Made by a program: the position numbers and the translations under genes. DNA of 64,000 bases from Sphingobacterium olei (lineage in GTDB: Bacteria; Bacteroidota; Bacteroidia; Sphingobacteriales; Sphingobacteriaceae). The DNA is taken from NCBI RefSeq assembly GCF_005048855.1, contig NZ_SUME01000001.1, positions 124,001-188,000 on the forward strand. The letters run 5' to 3'. Under the pieces are notes generated by a model, which was given only the letters and a program-made list of their open reading frames with translations, did not search any database and was not told the origin of the DNA. This document shows positions 25,966 to 35,221 of the stretch, in pieces (the first letter of the stretch is position 1; every line of letters starts with the position of its first letter).

Positions 25966-27195
25966 TTATTCTTCTATTTCTTTCGTATTCGTCACAACCT
26001 CTTTAAATAAGTCCAGGATTTCTGTATTTGGATCCTGTCCATACTTACTTTTAAAATAATCTTTAAACAGGTCGTCCATATCCTGTTCCAGATTGACTGG
26101 TATCTTTTGATTGATAGTTAGCTCTTGTTGTTTGACGACAGGAATAATATGAATAATACCATCGTGGGATTCATGAATTCGCTTGAGATCCGCGGAAGAG
26201 ATAAAGGTGTCACTTACTAAGGTCAATTCAATCAAAGTACAGGGATTGGCATGCAGCCATTCTACTGCCTCGTCCACGCGCTCAAACCGTTTTCGGTGCA
26301 ACTTTCGGCCTTTCGTCAATGATTTGGTTTCATACCGGGCTGCCGCTATAGCTGGTTCGATATGTACGATAACTACTTTCTTTTCCTGCCCAGCCTCAGA
26401 GAACGAATAGGCTAACGGTGAACTGGAGTACACGACAGGAGCAGGATGACCACCAATATTCTGATGACGGTGTAAATGACCTAGTGCGGTATATTGCACT
26501 TGGTGCGGTATCTGATCGGAATATACGATATCTGCATTTCCTATTTTTATTGGTTTTTCACCTTCAGGTTCTTCTAAGATTTCTCCCCCACGTTTCAACA
26601 TATATAAATGTGCCGTCAGTATATTGACTCCGGAGGAATCACAATATTCATCGGCTAGTTTTTTCCAACTTTTGCGCAATAACTCATTCAGGTCTTCGGC
26701 CTTGTCGCCTAATCCTAAATACTGCTTAAGACGTAATTCATTGGCATAAGCTGTGCTAAGAATACGAATAGGATAGGATAGGTGAGGTAGTTTTATCTCT
26801 ATAAATCCGGAATCCGATTTGGTAATCTCGAAGCCGGTTTCCAGTTGAAAAGGTTTGACTACGGCATTCGGGTAGCCGATGAAAATAATGCCACAAGCTC
26901 TAGCCAATGGATCTGGTGAATCAATCCGATCGGGCGAATCATGGTTGCCGGCTATCGCAATTACAGGACGTTTGCCATTATTGGTCAGCCTTTTTAAAGA
27001 CAGATATAGCAATTCCATGGCTTCTACGGGAGGGTTGAAGGCATCAAATAAATCTCCTGCAACAATAACCATATCCACATCTTCGGCGTCAGCTATCTCA
27101 CAAATTTCCTGGATAACATCTTTTTGTTCTTCAATACGTAAAAAAAAATCTAAACGTTTTCCTAAATGCCAATCTGCTGTGTGTAATATTTTCAT
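25966..27195 (-). CDS. sbcD: Nuclease SbcCD subunit D (Mre11-like)
   Basis: A 409-residue metallophosphoesterase nuclease. Metal-ligand motifs occur in family order: HTADWHLGKRLD (residues 5-16), VAGDLFDAFNP (about 46), AGNHDSPDR (about 82), LTAHLYM (about 195), LGHLHRHQ (about 242). The C-terminal capping domain extends to about 340, followed by the SbcC-binding tail. First gene of the sbcDC operon. Confidence 0.94.
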   Translation of the reverse strand: MKILHTADWHLGKRLDFFLRIEEQKDVIQEICEIADAEDVDMVIVAGDLFDAFNPPVEAMELLYLSLKRLTNNGKRPVIAIAGNHDSPDRIDSPDPLARACGIIFIGYPNAVVKPFQLETGFEITKSDSGFIEIKLPHLSYPIRILSTAYANELRLKQYLGLGDKAEDLNELLRKSWKKLADEYCDSSGVNILTAHLYMLKRGGEILEEPEGEKPIKIGNADIVYSDQIPHQVQYTALGHLHRHQNIGGHPAPVVYSSSPLAYSFSEAGQEKKVVIVHIEPAIAAARYETKSLTKGRKLHRKRFERVDEAVEWLHANPCTLIELTLVSDTFISSADLKRIHESHDGIIHIIPVVKQQELTINQKIPVNLEQDMDDLFKDYFKSKYGQDPNTEILDLFKEVVTNTKEIEE

Positions 27196-27273
27196 GCTTA
27201 TTGTTCGATAGAACTTTGGAAAGTTAAACTTAGATAAATTTGCTTATTTATAGAGGAAAAATACAAAATTTAT

Positions 27274-27555
27274 TTAGTCTTTCTTATCGGAATGTCCTAA
27301 ATCTTTCTGTGGGTTTACTTTGTCTCTCACCAATTGTTTTAACTCCTTTATTTCCGGAAATCGACCTTCCCTTTTACGATCAAAAACTAGGGTATCATCA
27401 ATTGAAATCTGATATCTACCGCTTACTTCACTTGGGATTAGCAGTATTCCGTATACGTCGTCCGTAAACGTGGATAAAAGCTCTTGTGCCATATAAGAAG
27501 CTCTGAGCATCCACCCACATTTGGGACAATATTCTATTTTAATAGTTGGGTTCAT
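27274..27555 (-). CDS. Rdx/SelW-SelT-like thioredoxin-fold protein
   Basis: A 93-residue protein with the redox motif Cys10-Pro-Lys-Cys13 (YCPKCGW) followed by a helix and strand (EVSGRYQISIDDTLVFDRKREGRFPE). This matches the Rdx (SelW/SelT/SelH) family, in which Sec or Cys sits in a CxxC/CxxU site. This copy uses Cys. The precise role is unknown; thiol redox control is the family expectation. It stands between sbcD and an oppositely oriented esterase gene and probably has its own promoter. Confidence 0.85.
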   Translation of the reverse strand: MNPTIKIEYCPKCGWMLRASYMAQELLSTFTDDVYGILLIPSEVSGRYQISIDDTLVFDRKREGRFPEIKELKQLVRDKVNPQKDLGHSDKKD

Positions 27556-27627
27556 ATACTAACTTAAATAAAATCATCCATAACATTCATAAATTGTTTC
27601 CAAAAATTTCCTATTTTCGTTTTTAAT

Positions 27628-28389
27628 ATGATAAAATTCCAATTCATGTTCTTGTTGTTGGTTGTCTGCTTTGTTAAAGCAAATGCGCAATTGCAAGCTA
27701 TTACAAAGGGTACTGCCTATAATTTTTGGTTGCGACTACCAGAAGATTATCAAGAAAACGGTTATAAGCAACCTATTTTAGTGTTTCTACACGGGCGAAG
27801 TTTGTCGGGAACAGACCTGAATAGGGTGAAACGATATGGGGTGCTGTATGCGTTGGATAAGGGGAAAGAAATTCCGGGAATCATAGTGGCTCCGCAAACC
27901 AATAGGGGATGGGATCCTGATCGTGTGATAGAAATAATTGATTACGTGTTGGAAAAATATAATGCAGATCCATCCCGTGTATATGTATGTGGCATGAGTA
28001 TGGGCGGATATGGGACAATGGATGTTGCTGGTAAATATCCGGATCGCATTGCCGCTGCGGTCGCGATATGTGGCGGAGGTACGTTGAGTTATGCTGAAAA
28101 CTTAACGCGAGTGCCTTTATGGATTCAGCATGGAAGTGCTGACCGTGCGGTGCCTGCTTCTGAATCTAAGAAAATCTATAATGCGATAAAGAAAGTGGAT
28201 CAAAAATCTGATGCGACCTTAACTATTATCCCCGGTGGGACACATGGGAGCGTAGAACGGTTATTTCATCAAGAAAAAATCTATGAGTGGATGTTCTCGT
28301 ATTCCAAAGAAGAGGAAATTAAGCAAGATTTTAGTAAGAAGAAATCAAGTTGGACTCCTCCGGTATTTAAGAATGAATTTATAAATTAA
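27628..28389 (+). CDS. Secreted alpha/beta-hydrolase (esterase/peptidase-like)
   Basis: A 253-residue hydrolase with signal peptide 1-20 (cleavage after ANA). The nucleophile elbow CGMSMGG places Ser124, with Asp172 (HGSADRAV) and His206 (GGTHGSV) completing a catalytic triad; FLHGRS forms the oxyanion region. Similar proteins are annotated as phospholipase/carboxylesterase or polyhydroxybutyrate-depolymerase-like, or as prolyl-oligopeptidase-type domains. The substrate is not determinable. Single-gene unit ending in a strong hairpin. Confidence 0.85.
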   Translation: MIKFQFMFLLLVVCFVKANAQLQAITKGTAYNFWLRLPEDYQENGYKQPILVFLHGRSLSGTDLNRVKRYGVLYALDKGKEIPGIIVAPQTNRGWDPDRVIEIIDYVLEKYNADPSRVYVCGMSMGGYGTMDVAGKYPDRIAAAVAICGGGTLSYAENLTRVPLWIQHGSADRAVPASESKKIYNAIKKVDQKSDATLTIIPGGTHGSVERLFHQEKIYEWMFSYSKEEEIKQDFSKKKSSWTPPVFKNEFIN

Positions 28390-28392
28390 CAT

Positions 28393-28437
28393 GAAATAAA
28401 TAAGGATTTAGACATCGTCTAAACCCTTATTTATTTC
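28393..28437. terminator. Bidirectional terminator
   Basis: 21-bp inverted repeat with a single mismatch (arms 28393-28413 and 28417-28437) and a 3-base loop between convergent genes; A/T-rich outer ends act as T runs on either strand. Confidence 0.85.
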
Positions 28438-28451
28438 GTACTGCATCAAAT

Positions 28452-28856
28452 TTATTGTAAAGGTGCAGGTGCTTCTTCTTCAAATAATGGAAACTCTTTA
28501 ATGATATTGTACCAATTGATGATTTTTTTGATATCTGAAGAATATACTCTTGATTCATCATGGCCGGGCGCAACTTCACGGAAAAACTCACGCAAAGCAT
28601 TACCATCAGCTTTCGCATCAGGGGTGTTCCCGTCATTTGCTTTTATTTTTTCAAACACATCTAAAAGACGGATTTCCTCTTCCTCTCCATAGATTGTGAT
28701 ATCTTCTAATGTAGCCATCTTTGTTGTGTTCAAGTTCACAACAGATTTGATTTTAGCTTTATCGAGAGATTCTAAGATAAAGCCCCCTTTATTTTGGCCC
28801 ATTAATTTATATAAACCTGGTTTTCCTGTTACGGATACTAATGCTCTTAAATTCAT
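28452..28856 (-). CDS. DUF5606-type conserved Bacteroidota protein
   Basis: A 134-residue protein beginning MNLRALVSVTGKPGLYKLMG; the N-terminal part forms a small beta domain (GGFILESLDKAKIKSVVNL) and the C-terminal part is helical, ending in an acidic EEEAPAPLQ tail. The pattern is common and single-copy in Bacteroidota; I recall it as DUF5606. The upstream in-frame ATG at 28898 is not used because the family starts at MNLR. Function unknown. Located 88 bases downstream of the cyclophilin gene. Confidence 0.8.
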   Translation of the reverse strand: MNLRALVSVTGKPGLYKLMGQNKGGFILESLDKAKIKSVVNLNTTKMATLEDITIYGEEEEIRLLDVFEKIKANDGNTPDAKADGNALREFFREVAPGHDESRVYSSDIKKIINWYNIIKEFPLFEEEAPAPLQ

Positions 28857-28944
28857 AGTTTTTTTCTGAAAGTGTTTGTTCCCAATGGCAATCAACAACC
28901 TTTATGGCTGTTGGTGTTAAGGTAAATCATGAAGGTCTTATTGA

Positions 28945-29403
28945 TTAGTCTTCAATCACTTCAATGGACAAAATACGATCACCTTGACGGATATCGTCTA
29001 CTACATTTACATTTTCGATAACTTTCCCAAAGCAGGTGTGGTTTCTGTCTAAATGAGCAGTATTATTACGGCTATGGCATACAAAAAATTGAGAACCACC
29101 TGTATTGCGACCAGCATGCGCCATCGATAATACTCCTCTATCATGGTATTGATTTTCTCCGGTCAATTCACAGTCGATTTTGTAGCCAGGGCCACCTGTA
29201 CCAGGCATGCCGGCAGCACCTTCACGAGAATTCGGACAGCCACCTTGGATAACGAAATCAGGAATGACACGGTGAAAAGTCAAACCATCATAATAACCTG
29301 ATTTAGCTAATTTTATAAAGTTTGCTACTGTATTTGGAGCGTCTTCTGTGTAAAATTGCACAGTCATATCGCCTTTTTCGGTCTTGATAATTGCTTTACT
29401 CAT
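28945..29403 (-). CDS. Cyclophilin-type peptidyl-prolyl isomerase
   Basis: A 152-residue cytoplasmic cyclophilin with no signal peptide. Catalytic-site motif [13 protein letters not shown] (residues 48-60), then [10 protein letters not shown], corresponding to the family G-S-Q-F-F-I, and [15 protein letters not shown], where the drug-binding Trp region is replaced by H-T. The size matches the bacterial PpiB type. A TATCTTTG -7 box is found 28 bases before its start. Confidence 0.93.
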   Translation of the reverse strand: MSKAIIKTEKGDMTVQFYTEDAPNTVANFIKLAKSGYYDGLTFHRVIPDFVIQGGCPNSREGAAGMPGTGGPGYKIDCELTGENQYHDRGVLSMAHAGRNTGGSQFFVCHSRNNTAHLDRNHTCFGKVIENVNVVDDIRQGDRILSIEVIED

Positions 29404-29430
29404 TTCTAAATAAATTTTTGATTTAATTTA

Positions 29431-29438
29431 CAAAGATA
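29431..29438 (-). promoter_or_regulatory. -7 element of the cyclophilin gene
   Basis: TATCTTTG on the minus strand, an exact TAnnTTTG, followed by about 20 bases of leader. The -33 region is only T-rich. Confidence 0.5.
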
Positions 29439-29489
29439 AGCTTTTCCTTTAAAAATAAGGATTTGATGTGCGTTCTTTACCTATTAAAG

Positions 29490-29521
29490 TTTGTTAATCC
29501 CAGATTATATTCCTAAATTTA
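29490..29521 (+). promoter_or_regulatory. Promoter of radC
   Basis: TTTG 29490-29493, a 20-bp spacer, TAAATTTA 29514-29521 (last base A instead of G). The predicted start near 29528 supports the ATG at 29556. Confidence 0.5.
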
Positions 29522-29555
29522 AGGAAACCAGTTGTTTAATTTTAAACTGTATTTT

Positions 29556-30242
29556 ATGAACAAACTTGTTATCCGGGAGTGGGATCAATCGGATCGTCCA
29601 CGTGAAAAGTTAATAGAACAAGGAAGGAGGGCATTGACTAATGCTGAACTCTTAGCCATTCTTATTGGATCGGGCTCCCGACAAGAAACCGCTGTCGAGC
29701 TTTGCAGACGTATTCTTAACGACTCTAAAAATAATCTCAATCATCTTTCGCATATGGAGGTCGCCGATTTTTGCCATTATAAAGGGATTGGCGAGGCAAA
29801 AGCCATTTCCATTGTTGCCGCCTTAGAGTTAGGTAGGAGGAGAAGGGAAGAGGCGCAAGAGGAGAAGCCTACATTAAATAGTAGTAAGCGGGTGTATGAT
29901 TATTTCAAATATCAAATGCAGGATCTGCCTCATGAAGAATTTTGGGTACTGTACCTCAATACAGCCTGTAAGGTGTTGGAAAGACAACTGATTGGTCGGG
30001 GAGGAAATGATTTTACACCAGTTGACGTACGGATAGTCTTACGATATGCACTACAATACAAAGCACATTCTATTATTCTCATACATAATCATCCTTCGGG
30101 AACATTATCCCCGAGCCAAGCGGATAAACAACTCACGACAAAAATTAATGATGCATCCAAAATTATGGATATCCGGGTAAACGATCACGTTATCTTTACG
30201 GACAGTGGGTATTATAGTTTTCGGGATGAAGGTCTTTTGTAA
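29556..30242 (+). CDS. radC: RadC-family JAB-domain protein
   Basis: A 228-residue protein: N-terminal helix-hairpin-helix-like region (about 30-90, FCHYKGIGEAKAISIVAALELGR) and a C-terminal JAB/MPN+ metalloprotease-like domain with HxHxxxxxxxxxxD formed by His177, His179 and Asp190 (HNHPSG...QAD). Despite its name, a DNA-repair role for RadC is doubtful; the biochemical function is unknown. Full length for the family. Confidence 0.92.
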   Translation: MNKLVIREWDQSDRPREKLIEQGRRALTNAELLAILIGSGSRQETAVELCRRILNDSKNNLNHLSHMEVADFCHYKGIGEAKAISIVAALELGRRRREEAQEEKPTLNSSKRVYDYFKYQMQDLPHEEFWVLYLNTACKVLERQLIGRGGNDFTPVDVRIVLRYALQYKAHSIILIHNHPSGTLSPSQADKQLTTKINDASKIMDIRVNDHVIFTDSGYYSFRDEGLL

Positions 30243-30247
30243 AACAC

Positions 30248-30277
30248 AATAGGCTACACACACTCGTGCAGCCTATT
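30248..30277. terminator. Bidirectional terminator, radC / smc
   Basis: AATAGGCT-a-CAC / GTG-c-AGCCTATT, an 11-pair stem with one internal mismatch and a 6-base loop between convergent genes. Confidence 0.6.
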
Positions 30278-30288
30278 ATGTTGTTGTA

Positions 30289-33200
30289 TTAAGCCACATC
30301 GCGTAGATCCACAGGCACTACCCTGGAAATACCTTGCTCTACCATTGTTACGCCATAGATGATATCTGTACTAGCTATCGTGCGTTTATTGTGCGATACG
30401 ACGATAAATTGGGATTGATTGGCAAATTCACGAATGATATTGTTGAATTTGTCAATATTGGTGTCGTCTAAAGGTGCGTCTACTTCATCAAATATACAGA
30501 ATGGTGCGGGCTTCAATAAGTAAAGCGAAAACAACAGGGCTGTGGAAGTAAGTGTCTTTTCACCACCTGACAACTGGTTGATAGATAATGGACGCTTTCC
30601 CTTTGGCCGGGCGATAATATCGATGTCTGATTCCAGGGGATTTTTGGGGTCGCTTAAAATTAAATCACAACTGTCCTCTTCGTTAAATAAGGAACGGAAT
30701 ACATGAATAAAGTTTTCGCGAACTGCTGTAAATGCATGCATAAACTTATCGTTAGCATTGCCGTCTATTTCCTGTATGGTGGCCATCAGTGTCGACTTAG
30801 CTTCCAAAAGATCATTTTTCTCCTTATTAATAAAATTATAGCGCTCGGTTATTTCATCATAAGCTTCCTTCGCCATTGGATTAATAGAACCATACTCATT
30901 AAGCTGTTTTTTCAAACGGGAACATGCGTCAGTTAATTCTTCCTGCGAAGCAACGATCTCTGGCATTTCTCCTTCCATAAGGGTTTTGATGTCAATACTG
31001 AATTCTACGGATAATCGCTCTTTTAAAGAATTGAGATCAATTTGTAAATTAGTTTTTTTGTCTTTAAATTCTGTTATCAAAAGGTCGTATTGATCTTTGG
31101 ATTTACGGAGTTGGGCGACTTCTTCCTCCAAATCATTAATCACTTTACGCGAAGAGTAGAACTCTTCTTCCATTTCATGGAGTGCCTTTTCCAGTAGTTC
31201 TTTCTGCTCATATAAATCCCGAAGATCATCGTCATTGGTATCCGTAAATTTCAATGCATCCTGCATCCCGATTTTCACCTGCTCGAGTTCTGTAGTGTTT
31301 TTGGCCACCCGTGTTTCCAGTGCTTCTTGTTGACTTTCCCGGTATTCTAGATCTTTTTGGATACCTGAAACTTTATTTTGCTGTTGATGCAGACGTATAT
31401 TTTCTTGATTGTATATATTGGATTTCTCAGTGAGCAATTCGTTCAGTTCATGGAAAGTAGCTTGTAGATCATTTAATTTCTTACGTCCTTCATCACTTTC
31501 CGCTTGTAGCGTTTTTAGTTCTGGTTCTGATTTTGCAAGTTCCTCTACTATAGCCCGCGTCTTATGTTCGATATCCTGTTTGCGAGTCTGGCTATTGGAA
31601 ATAAAGGCTTGGTATTGTTCTTGTTTTGTTTTTACCGATGTCCACTCGTTTTGCAGCCTATTTAATTGCAACCGCAATTCATCGATGAGATCTTTTTGAG
31701 ATTCCAAACGCCATGAAGCCAATAGTTCAGTTTGTTCTGTTTCAATTTTTTGAAGCTCTGCGATGCGTAAATTTAAGGTTTTGATTTCCTTGGCTAGATT
31801 TTCTAGGTTTTTAGCCCTACCAATACGTTTACCTTCGAATAAACCGACGGAACCACCACTGATCCCTAATTTGTTCTTACTGAACTTGCCTTCGTGGTGT
31901 AAAATAATAACATTACTGTCCGGTAATTCGAATTCGATAGATGTAGCCGCATCGGATTCTAGTAAATAGACATTTTTGAGCAAAGCCAAGCAAAGTGATT
32001 TGTATTTTTCATCCACTTTGATGACCTGCATGGCAGGGATAAGATTTTCTTGATAAAGAATAGGCTGGATTTCCTGATCGGACAGCACAGATTCCAACAC
32101 GAAGAAATTAGCTCTTCCACGTGAAGAATCACTTAATAAATTAATCGCTTGTATAGCATCCGTCTGGGTGTCGACCACATAATGATTCATCACCGATTCC
32201 AGGTAATTTTCAATGGCAACACGGTATTCCTCTTTACAGAATAGAATATCTGAAAATAACGGATAAGGCTTATGCCAACCGGCATTCTTGCGTAAAAATT
32301 TAATGGATTCCGGAAAACCTTCTAAATTGTCTACTAGTGACTTGGTGAGATTGTACTCATTTTGTTTTGCATCGACTAGGCGTGATTCTTTATTTAGTTC
32401 TAATTTCGCAAGGTCGAGCTGATGTTCCGCCTGTTGGATTTTAAGGTTTAACTCATTTTCAGCTTGTACTACGGCTTCAAATTGTTCTTGTTGTACCTCC
32501 ACTTTTATCTGAAGCTCCTCAACAGCTTGATTAAACTGATTTAATTCAGCTTCTTTGGAAGAGGTATCGGTGATATTGCGTAAAGACTCTTGCTCTAAGG
32601 CTTCTTTTTGAATATTTAAAACGGCAATATCTTTTTCCAAGCTATAAATCCTATTTTGGATTTCTAAATTATCCTGAACAAATTTGTCGAGTTGCGTTTT
32701 TGAAGAATGTTGCTGCCCTCTTAATTCTTCGACCTCTGTTTTGTTTTTAGTGATATCGCCTTGAAAGACATCCAATTTAGCCTGTTCTTCATAAAGCTCT
32801 TCGTGCAGTCTTTTTAAAGTATATTCCACATGACTTAATTGTTGTTTGTCGAGATTAAGATCTGTGCTGATACGTGCATCTTTTTCCTGCAGATGGTGTA
32901 GTCGCTCGTTTTTAACCTTCTTTTCCGATTCATATGAACGGATTTTGTTGGTGTATTCGTTCGTCGCTTTTTGTTGAGCAGACAAGGCTTTCTCTTTTGC
33001 AAGAATATCTTCCCTATCTTTTCTTAGCGTATTCTCTTTCGTATCTATTTTCTCCAACGTATCCTGAAGTGACTGTTGAAGGTTTTTTTCTTTTTCAGAT
33101 AGGGATTGTAGATCAGAACTAAAACTATCCAAACGGTAGTAGGCAAGTCCGATGCTGGCTTCTTTATATTCGTCTTTTAACTTAAAATATTTATCGGCCT

Positions 33201-33831
33201 TTTTTGCTTGGTTCTCCAGTGATTTGAGGTTTTTTGTTATTTCATACAGCAAGTCATCTACACGTGATAAATCAGCTTCTGTGTCTTTTAACTTGTTTAA
33301 TGTCTGTTTTTTACGTACTTTGTATTTAGAAATACCTGAAGCTTCTTCAAAAAGATTACGCCGAGAGTTGTCTTTATTGGCAATGATCTCGTCAATCATC
33401 TTCAATTCAATGATCGAATAGGTATCTGCACCAATACCGGTATCTAAAAATAAATCGGTGATGTCCTTTAAACGACACTTTACATCATTGAGACGGTATT
33501 CACTATCTCCATTACGGTAGAGTTTTCGAGTAATGGTTACCGTTGTAAATTCTGTAGGAAGAATGTTTTTGTTGTTATTGAATGTAAGCGATACTTCGGC
33601 AAGGTTAGCCGGTTTACGATTTTTAGTTCCGTTAAAAATGATGTTCTCCATTTTCTCTGAACGCAGCATTTTGGTGCTTTGCTCACCCAGTACCCAACGT
33701 ATTGCATCTACCACGTTTGATTTGCCACATCCGTTCGGTCCTACAATTGCCGTTACACCTTCATTAAAATTTATCGTGATCTTATCACCAAAGCTTTTAA
33801 ATCCCTTGATTTCAAGTTTAGTTAGCTCCAT
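30289..33831 (-). CDS. smc: Chromosome segregation protein SMC
   Basis: A 1180-residue condensin ATPase. Walker A GPNGCGKSN begins at residue 31; two long coiled coils flank the hinge at about 510-670 (FPESIKFLRKNAGWHKPYPL to LGISGGSVGLFEGKRIG); the C-terminal head has SINQLSGGEKTLTSTALL and Walker B FCIFDEVDAPLDDTN. It binds DNA with ScpA/ScpB (encoded elsewhere) to compact and segregate chromosomes. Full length with no disruption. A large single-gene unit framed by hairpins. Confidence 0.96.
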   Translation of the reverse strand: MELTKLEIKGFKSFGDKITINFNEGVTAIVGPNGCGKSNVVDAIRWVLGEQSTKMLRSEKMENIIFNGTKNRKPANLAEVSLTFNNNKNILPTEFTTVTITRKLYRNGDSEYRLNDVKCRLKDITDLFLDTGIGADTYSIIELKMIDEIIANKDNSRRNLFEEASGISKYKVRKKQTLNKLKDTEADLSRVDDLLYEITKNLKSLENQAKKADKYFKLKDEYKEASIGLAYYRLDSFSSDLQSLSEKEKNLQQSLQDTLEKIDTKENTLRKDREDILAKEKALSAQQKATNEYTNKIRSYESEKKVKNERLHHLQEKDARISTDLNLDKQQLSHVEYTLKRLHEELYEEQAKLDVFQGDITKNKTEVEELRGQQHSSKTQLDKFVQDNLEIQNRIYSLEKDIAVLNIQKEALEQESLRNITDTSSKEAELNQFNQAVEELQIKVEVQQEQFEAVVQAENELNLKIQQAEHQLDLAKLELNKESRLVDAKQNEYNLTKSLVDNLEGFPESIKFLRKNAGWHKPYPLFSDILFCKEEYRVAIENYLESVMNHYVVDTQTDAIQAINLLSDSSRGRANFFVLESVLSDQEIQPILYQENLIPAMQVIKVDEKYKSLCLALLKNVYLLESDAATSIEFELPDSNVIILHHEGKFSKNKLGISGGSVGLFEGKRIGRAKNLENLAKEIKTLNLRIAELQKIETEQTELLASWRLESQKDLIDELRLQLNRLQNEWTSVKTKQEQYQAFISNSQTRKQDIEHKTRAIVEELAKSEPELKTLQAESDEGRKKLNDLQATFHELNELLTEKSNIYNQENIRLHQQQNKVSGIQKDLEYRESQQEALETRVAKNTTELEQVKIGMQDALKFTDTNDDDLRDLYEQKELLEKALHEMEEEFYSSRKVINDLEEEVAQLRKSKDQYDLLITEFKDKKTNLQIDLNSLKERLSVEFSIDIKTLMEGEMPEIVASQEELTDACSRLKKQLNEYGSINPMAKEAYDEITERYNFINKEKNDLLEAKSTLMATIQEIDGNANDKFMHAFTAVRENFIHVFRSLFNEEDSCDLILSDPKNPLESDIDIIARPKGKRPLSINQLSGGEKTLTSTALLFSLYLLKPAPFCIFDEVDAPLDDTNIDKFNNIIREFANQSQFIVVSHNKRTIASTDIIYGVTMVEQGISRVVPVDLRDVA

Positions 33832-33880
33832 TCACTTATTGTTAAATTTAAGTTACGAAAGTACGTAATTTTTGGATATT

Positions 33881-33908
33881 AGCGTATAGATGTTAGACAT
33901 TAGATAGG
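33881..33908. repeat. Degenerate heptanucleotide repeat (AGAYRTT)
   Basis: Units AGCGTAT, AGATGTT, AGACATT, AGATAGG in tandem, intergenic, third locus of period 7 in the window. Confidence 0.55.
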
Positions 33909-33920
33909 TAAGAAAATCAA

Positions 33921-33955
33921 AAGCCTTATAGTTATTCTATAAGGCTTAGATACGT
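33921..33955. terminator. Hairpin downstream of the DUF4397 gene
   Basis: Perfect 11-bp stem AAGCCTTATAG / CTATAAGGCTT (33921-33931 and 33937-33947) with a 5-base loop. T-rich on the minus strand after the stem, so it suits the DUF4397 transcript. Confidence 0.75.
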
Positions 33956-34027
33956 TTTTATTGCGTATTCCAATCTTTTCGTCAATGATTGCAGCACTGT
34001 TATATTTCCCGTACTGAAAACAGAGGT

Positions 34028-34726
34028 TTAATATTGTTCCGCAATGGCAAGATATAATGGAGTTTCGGTATTGTCCCGTTCACCTATCAAGGTAATGGAT
34101 ACATACCGACCAGGTTTGAAATCATACTCTCGCTCAATTATGGTTGTCCCAGCTGTATTTTTTACAACAATGTTTTGTTTACCAGTTGTTTTAGCGATAA
34201 ATAAGTGATTTTCCTCCGGTGATGTTGCGCTTTCGGTCACTCGATCCGTAAAAATCGGTTCGCTATCGGATCCGATATATACAGATACTTCATCCGTGAT
34301 ATTTGAAAGATGTAAAAAACGCACTGCTGCATTGTTTCCCAAATCATCAACCGACTGATCTTTTGTAATGATGTGTTTGGTTGCTTCGGCATTTCCAAAC
34401 ACAAAAGAGGTGTAGGAAGTACTGTCTTTAAAGGTGTAATTTGTGTCAATAATCGCCTTTTGCGTTTTATCTACAATACGGATGCGCCGATTACCCACGA
34501 ACAAATTTCTATACCTTTCCAATCCTTTGTATGGCAAAAAACCAGATGGTATTGGAATGCGGTTGTTATCTGCAAAATAAGCTAAGCCCGTTTCTTCTGT
34601 ATATCCGTTTACCATGGTCAATACAGCGTGCGGTACCGGTTCATAATCTTTGTCTTTTAGACAGCTACTCATGAGTATTGTACCGAGTACAATTGTAAAA
34701 AAGATTTTAAAATTTAGTAGTTTCAT
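34028..34726 (-). CDS. DUF4397 lipoprotein
   Basis: A 232-residue lipoprotein: signal peptide with lipobox LMSSC and lipidated Cys22. DUF4397-like segments are visible: AVLTMVNGYTEETGLAYFADNNRI, and AAVRFLHLSNITDEVSVYIG, a typical 'vRflhaspdap.vdvyv' strand, then a long beta region. Function unknown; likely surface or periplasmic. It lies alone, just outside the kinase/RiPP region, with a separate terminator. Confidence 0.85.
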   Translation of the reverse strand: MKLLNFKIFFTIVLGTILMSSCLKDKDYEPVPHAVLTMVNGYTEETGLAYFADNNRIPIPSGFLPYKGLERYRNLFVGNRRIRIVDKTQKAIIDTNYTFKDSTSYTSFVFGNAEATKHIITKDQSVDDLGNNAAVRFLHLSNITDEVSVYIGSDSEPIFTDRVTESATSPEENHLFIAKTTGKQNIVVKNTAGTTIIEREYDFKPGRYVSITLIGERDNTETPLYLAIAEQY

Positions 34727-34813
34727 TTTGTTGTCAATTTTGTTTTACTTCTATAATCAGAAACGAAAGAGACATTCAGAAAGCTACAAGGGAATTTAAA
34801 AAAATGAAATCGG

Positions 34814-34843
34814 AGAGGAAATAAGCGTGATTTATTTTCCTCT
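34814..34843 (-). terminator. Terminator of the 61-residue membrane-protein gene
   Basis: AGAGGAAATAA (34814-34824) pairs with TTATTTTCCTCT (34832-34843) with one bulged base; the stop codon lies in the arm, and a T-rich stretch follows on the minus strand. This hairpin supports the small gene being real. Confidence 0.6.
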
Positions 34844-35017
34844 TTTTAACTCATATATTAAAATTGGGGTTAGAAATAGCGAAAGAAAAGTAGATACCCA
34901 AAAGCACAATTCTATTAACGACGGAAAATTGGTATCGTAGCCAATGACTAACCCGATATTTAATAGGATGACTGTTAGTGTTAACACATTGATTATTGTA
35001 CCTGTCGCTTTTTTCAT
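34832..35017 (-). CDS. Small two-helix membrane protein, candidate immunity factor
   Basis: A 61-residue protein with two hydrophobic segments (about residues 8-26 and 33-55) and a basic end YELKRGK. No family recognised. Support for a true gene: a hairpin terminator overlaps its stop codon, and its upstream region carries the same 18-bp motif (35109-35126) as the RiPP-like peptide gene at 40944, in the same orientation and with the same 37-nt spacing to a TTTG. By analogy with small membrane immunity proteins of bacteriocin systems, self-protection is a reasonable but unproven guess. It is divergent from the kinase gene. Confidence 0.6.
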   Translation of the reverse strand: MKKATGTIINVLTLTVILLNIGLVIGYDTNFPSLIELCFWVSTFLSLFLTPILIYELKRGK

Positions 35018-35071
35018 TTCTTTAACTCTAGATAGTTAAAATAATATTGGCTTCTTAGAATAGGCTAAATA

Positions 35072-35140
35072 CAAATTTTAGTGTTTTAATTTTTATAACA
35101 GAAAAAAATCGACAGAATAGGGATTTAACCAGTTAAAATT
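35072..35140 (-). promoter_or_regulatory. Activator-type promoter of the 61-residue gene (candidate LytTR site)
   Basis: On the plus strand TCGACAGAATAGGGATTT at 35109-35126. Reading minus, 37 bases separate the motif from the G of the TTTG in the -7 region (35075-35072), where the box is off-consensus (TA, three bases, TTTG) and no good -33 exists. A weak second half-site (AGTTAAAA, 35131-35138) stands 21 bp from the first. Compare the site at 40966-41032. Confidence 0.5.
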
Positions 35141-35221
35141 TGGATCATGTCGTTAACCCCAGTGCATTCTTAATTTGGAAAGCAGAACCGGAGACAAAAA
35201 ATATTGTGTTTGTATCATGTT

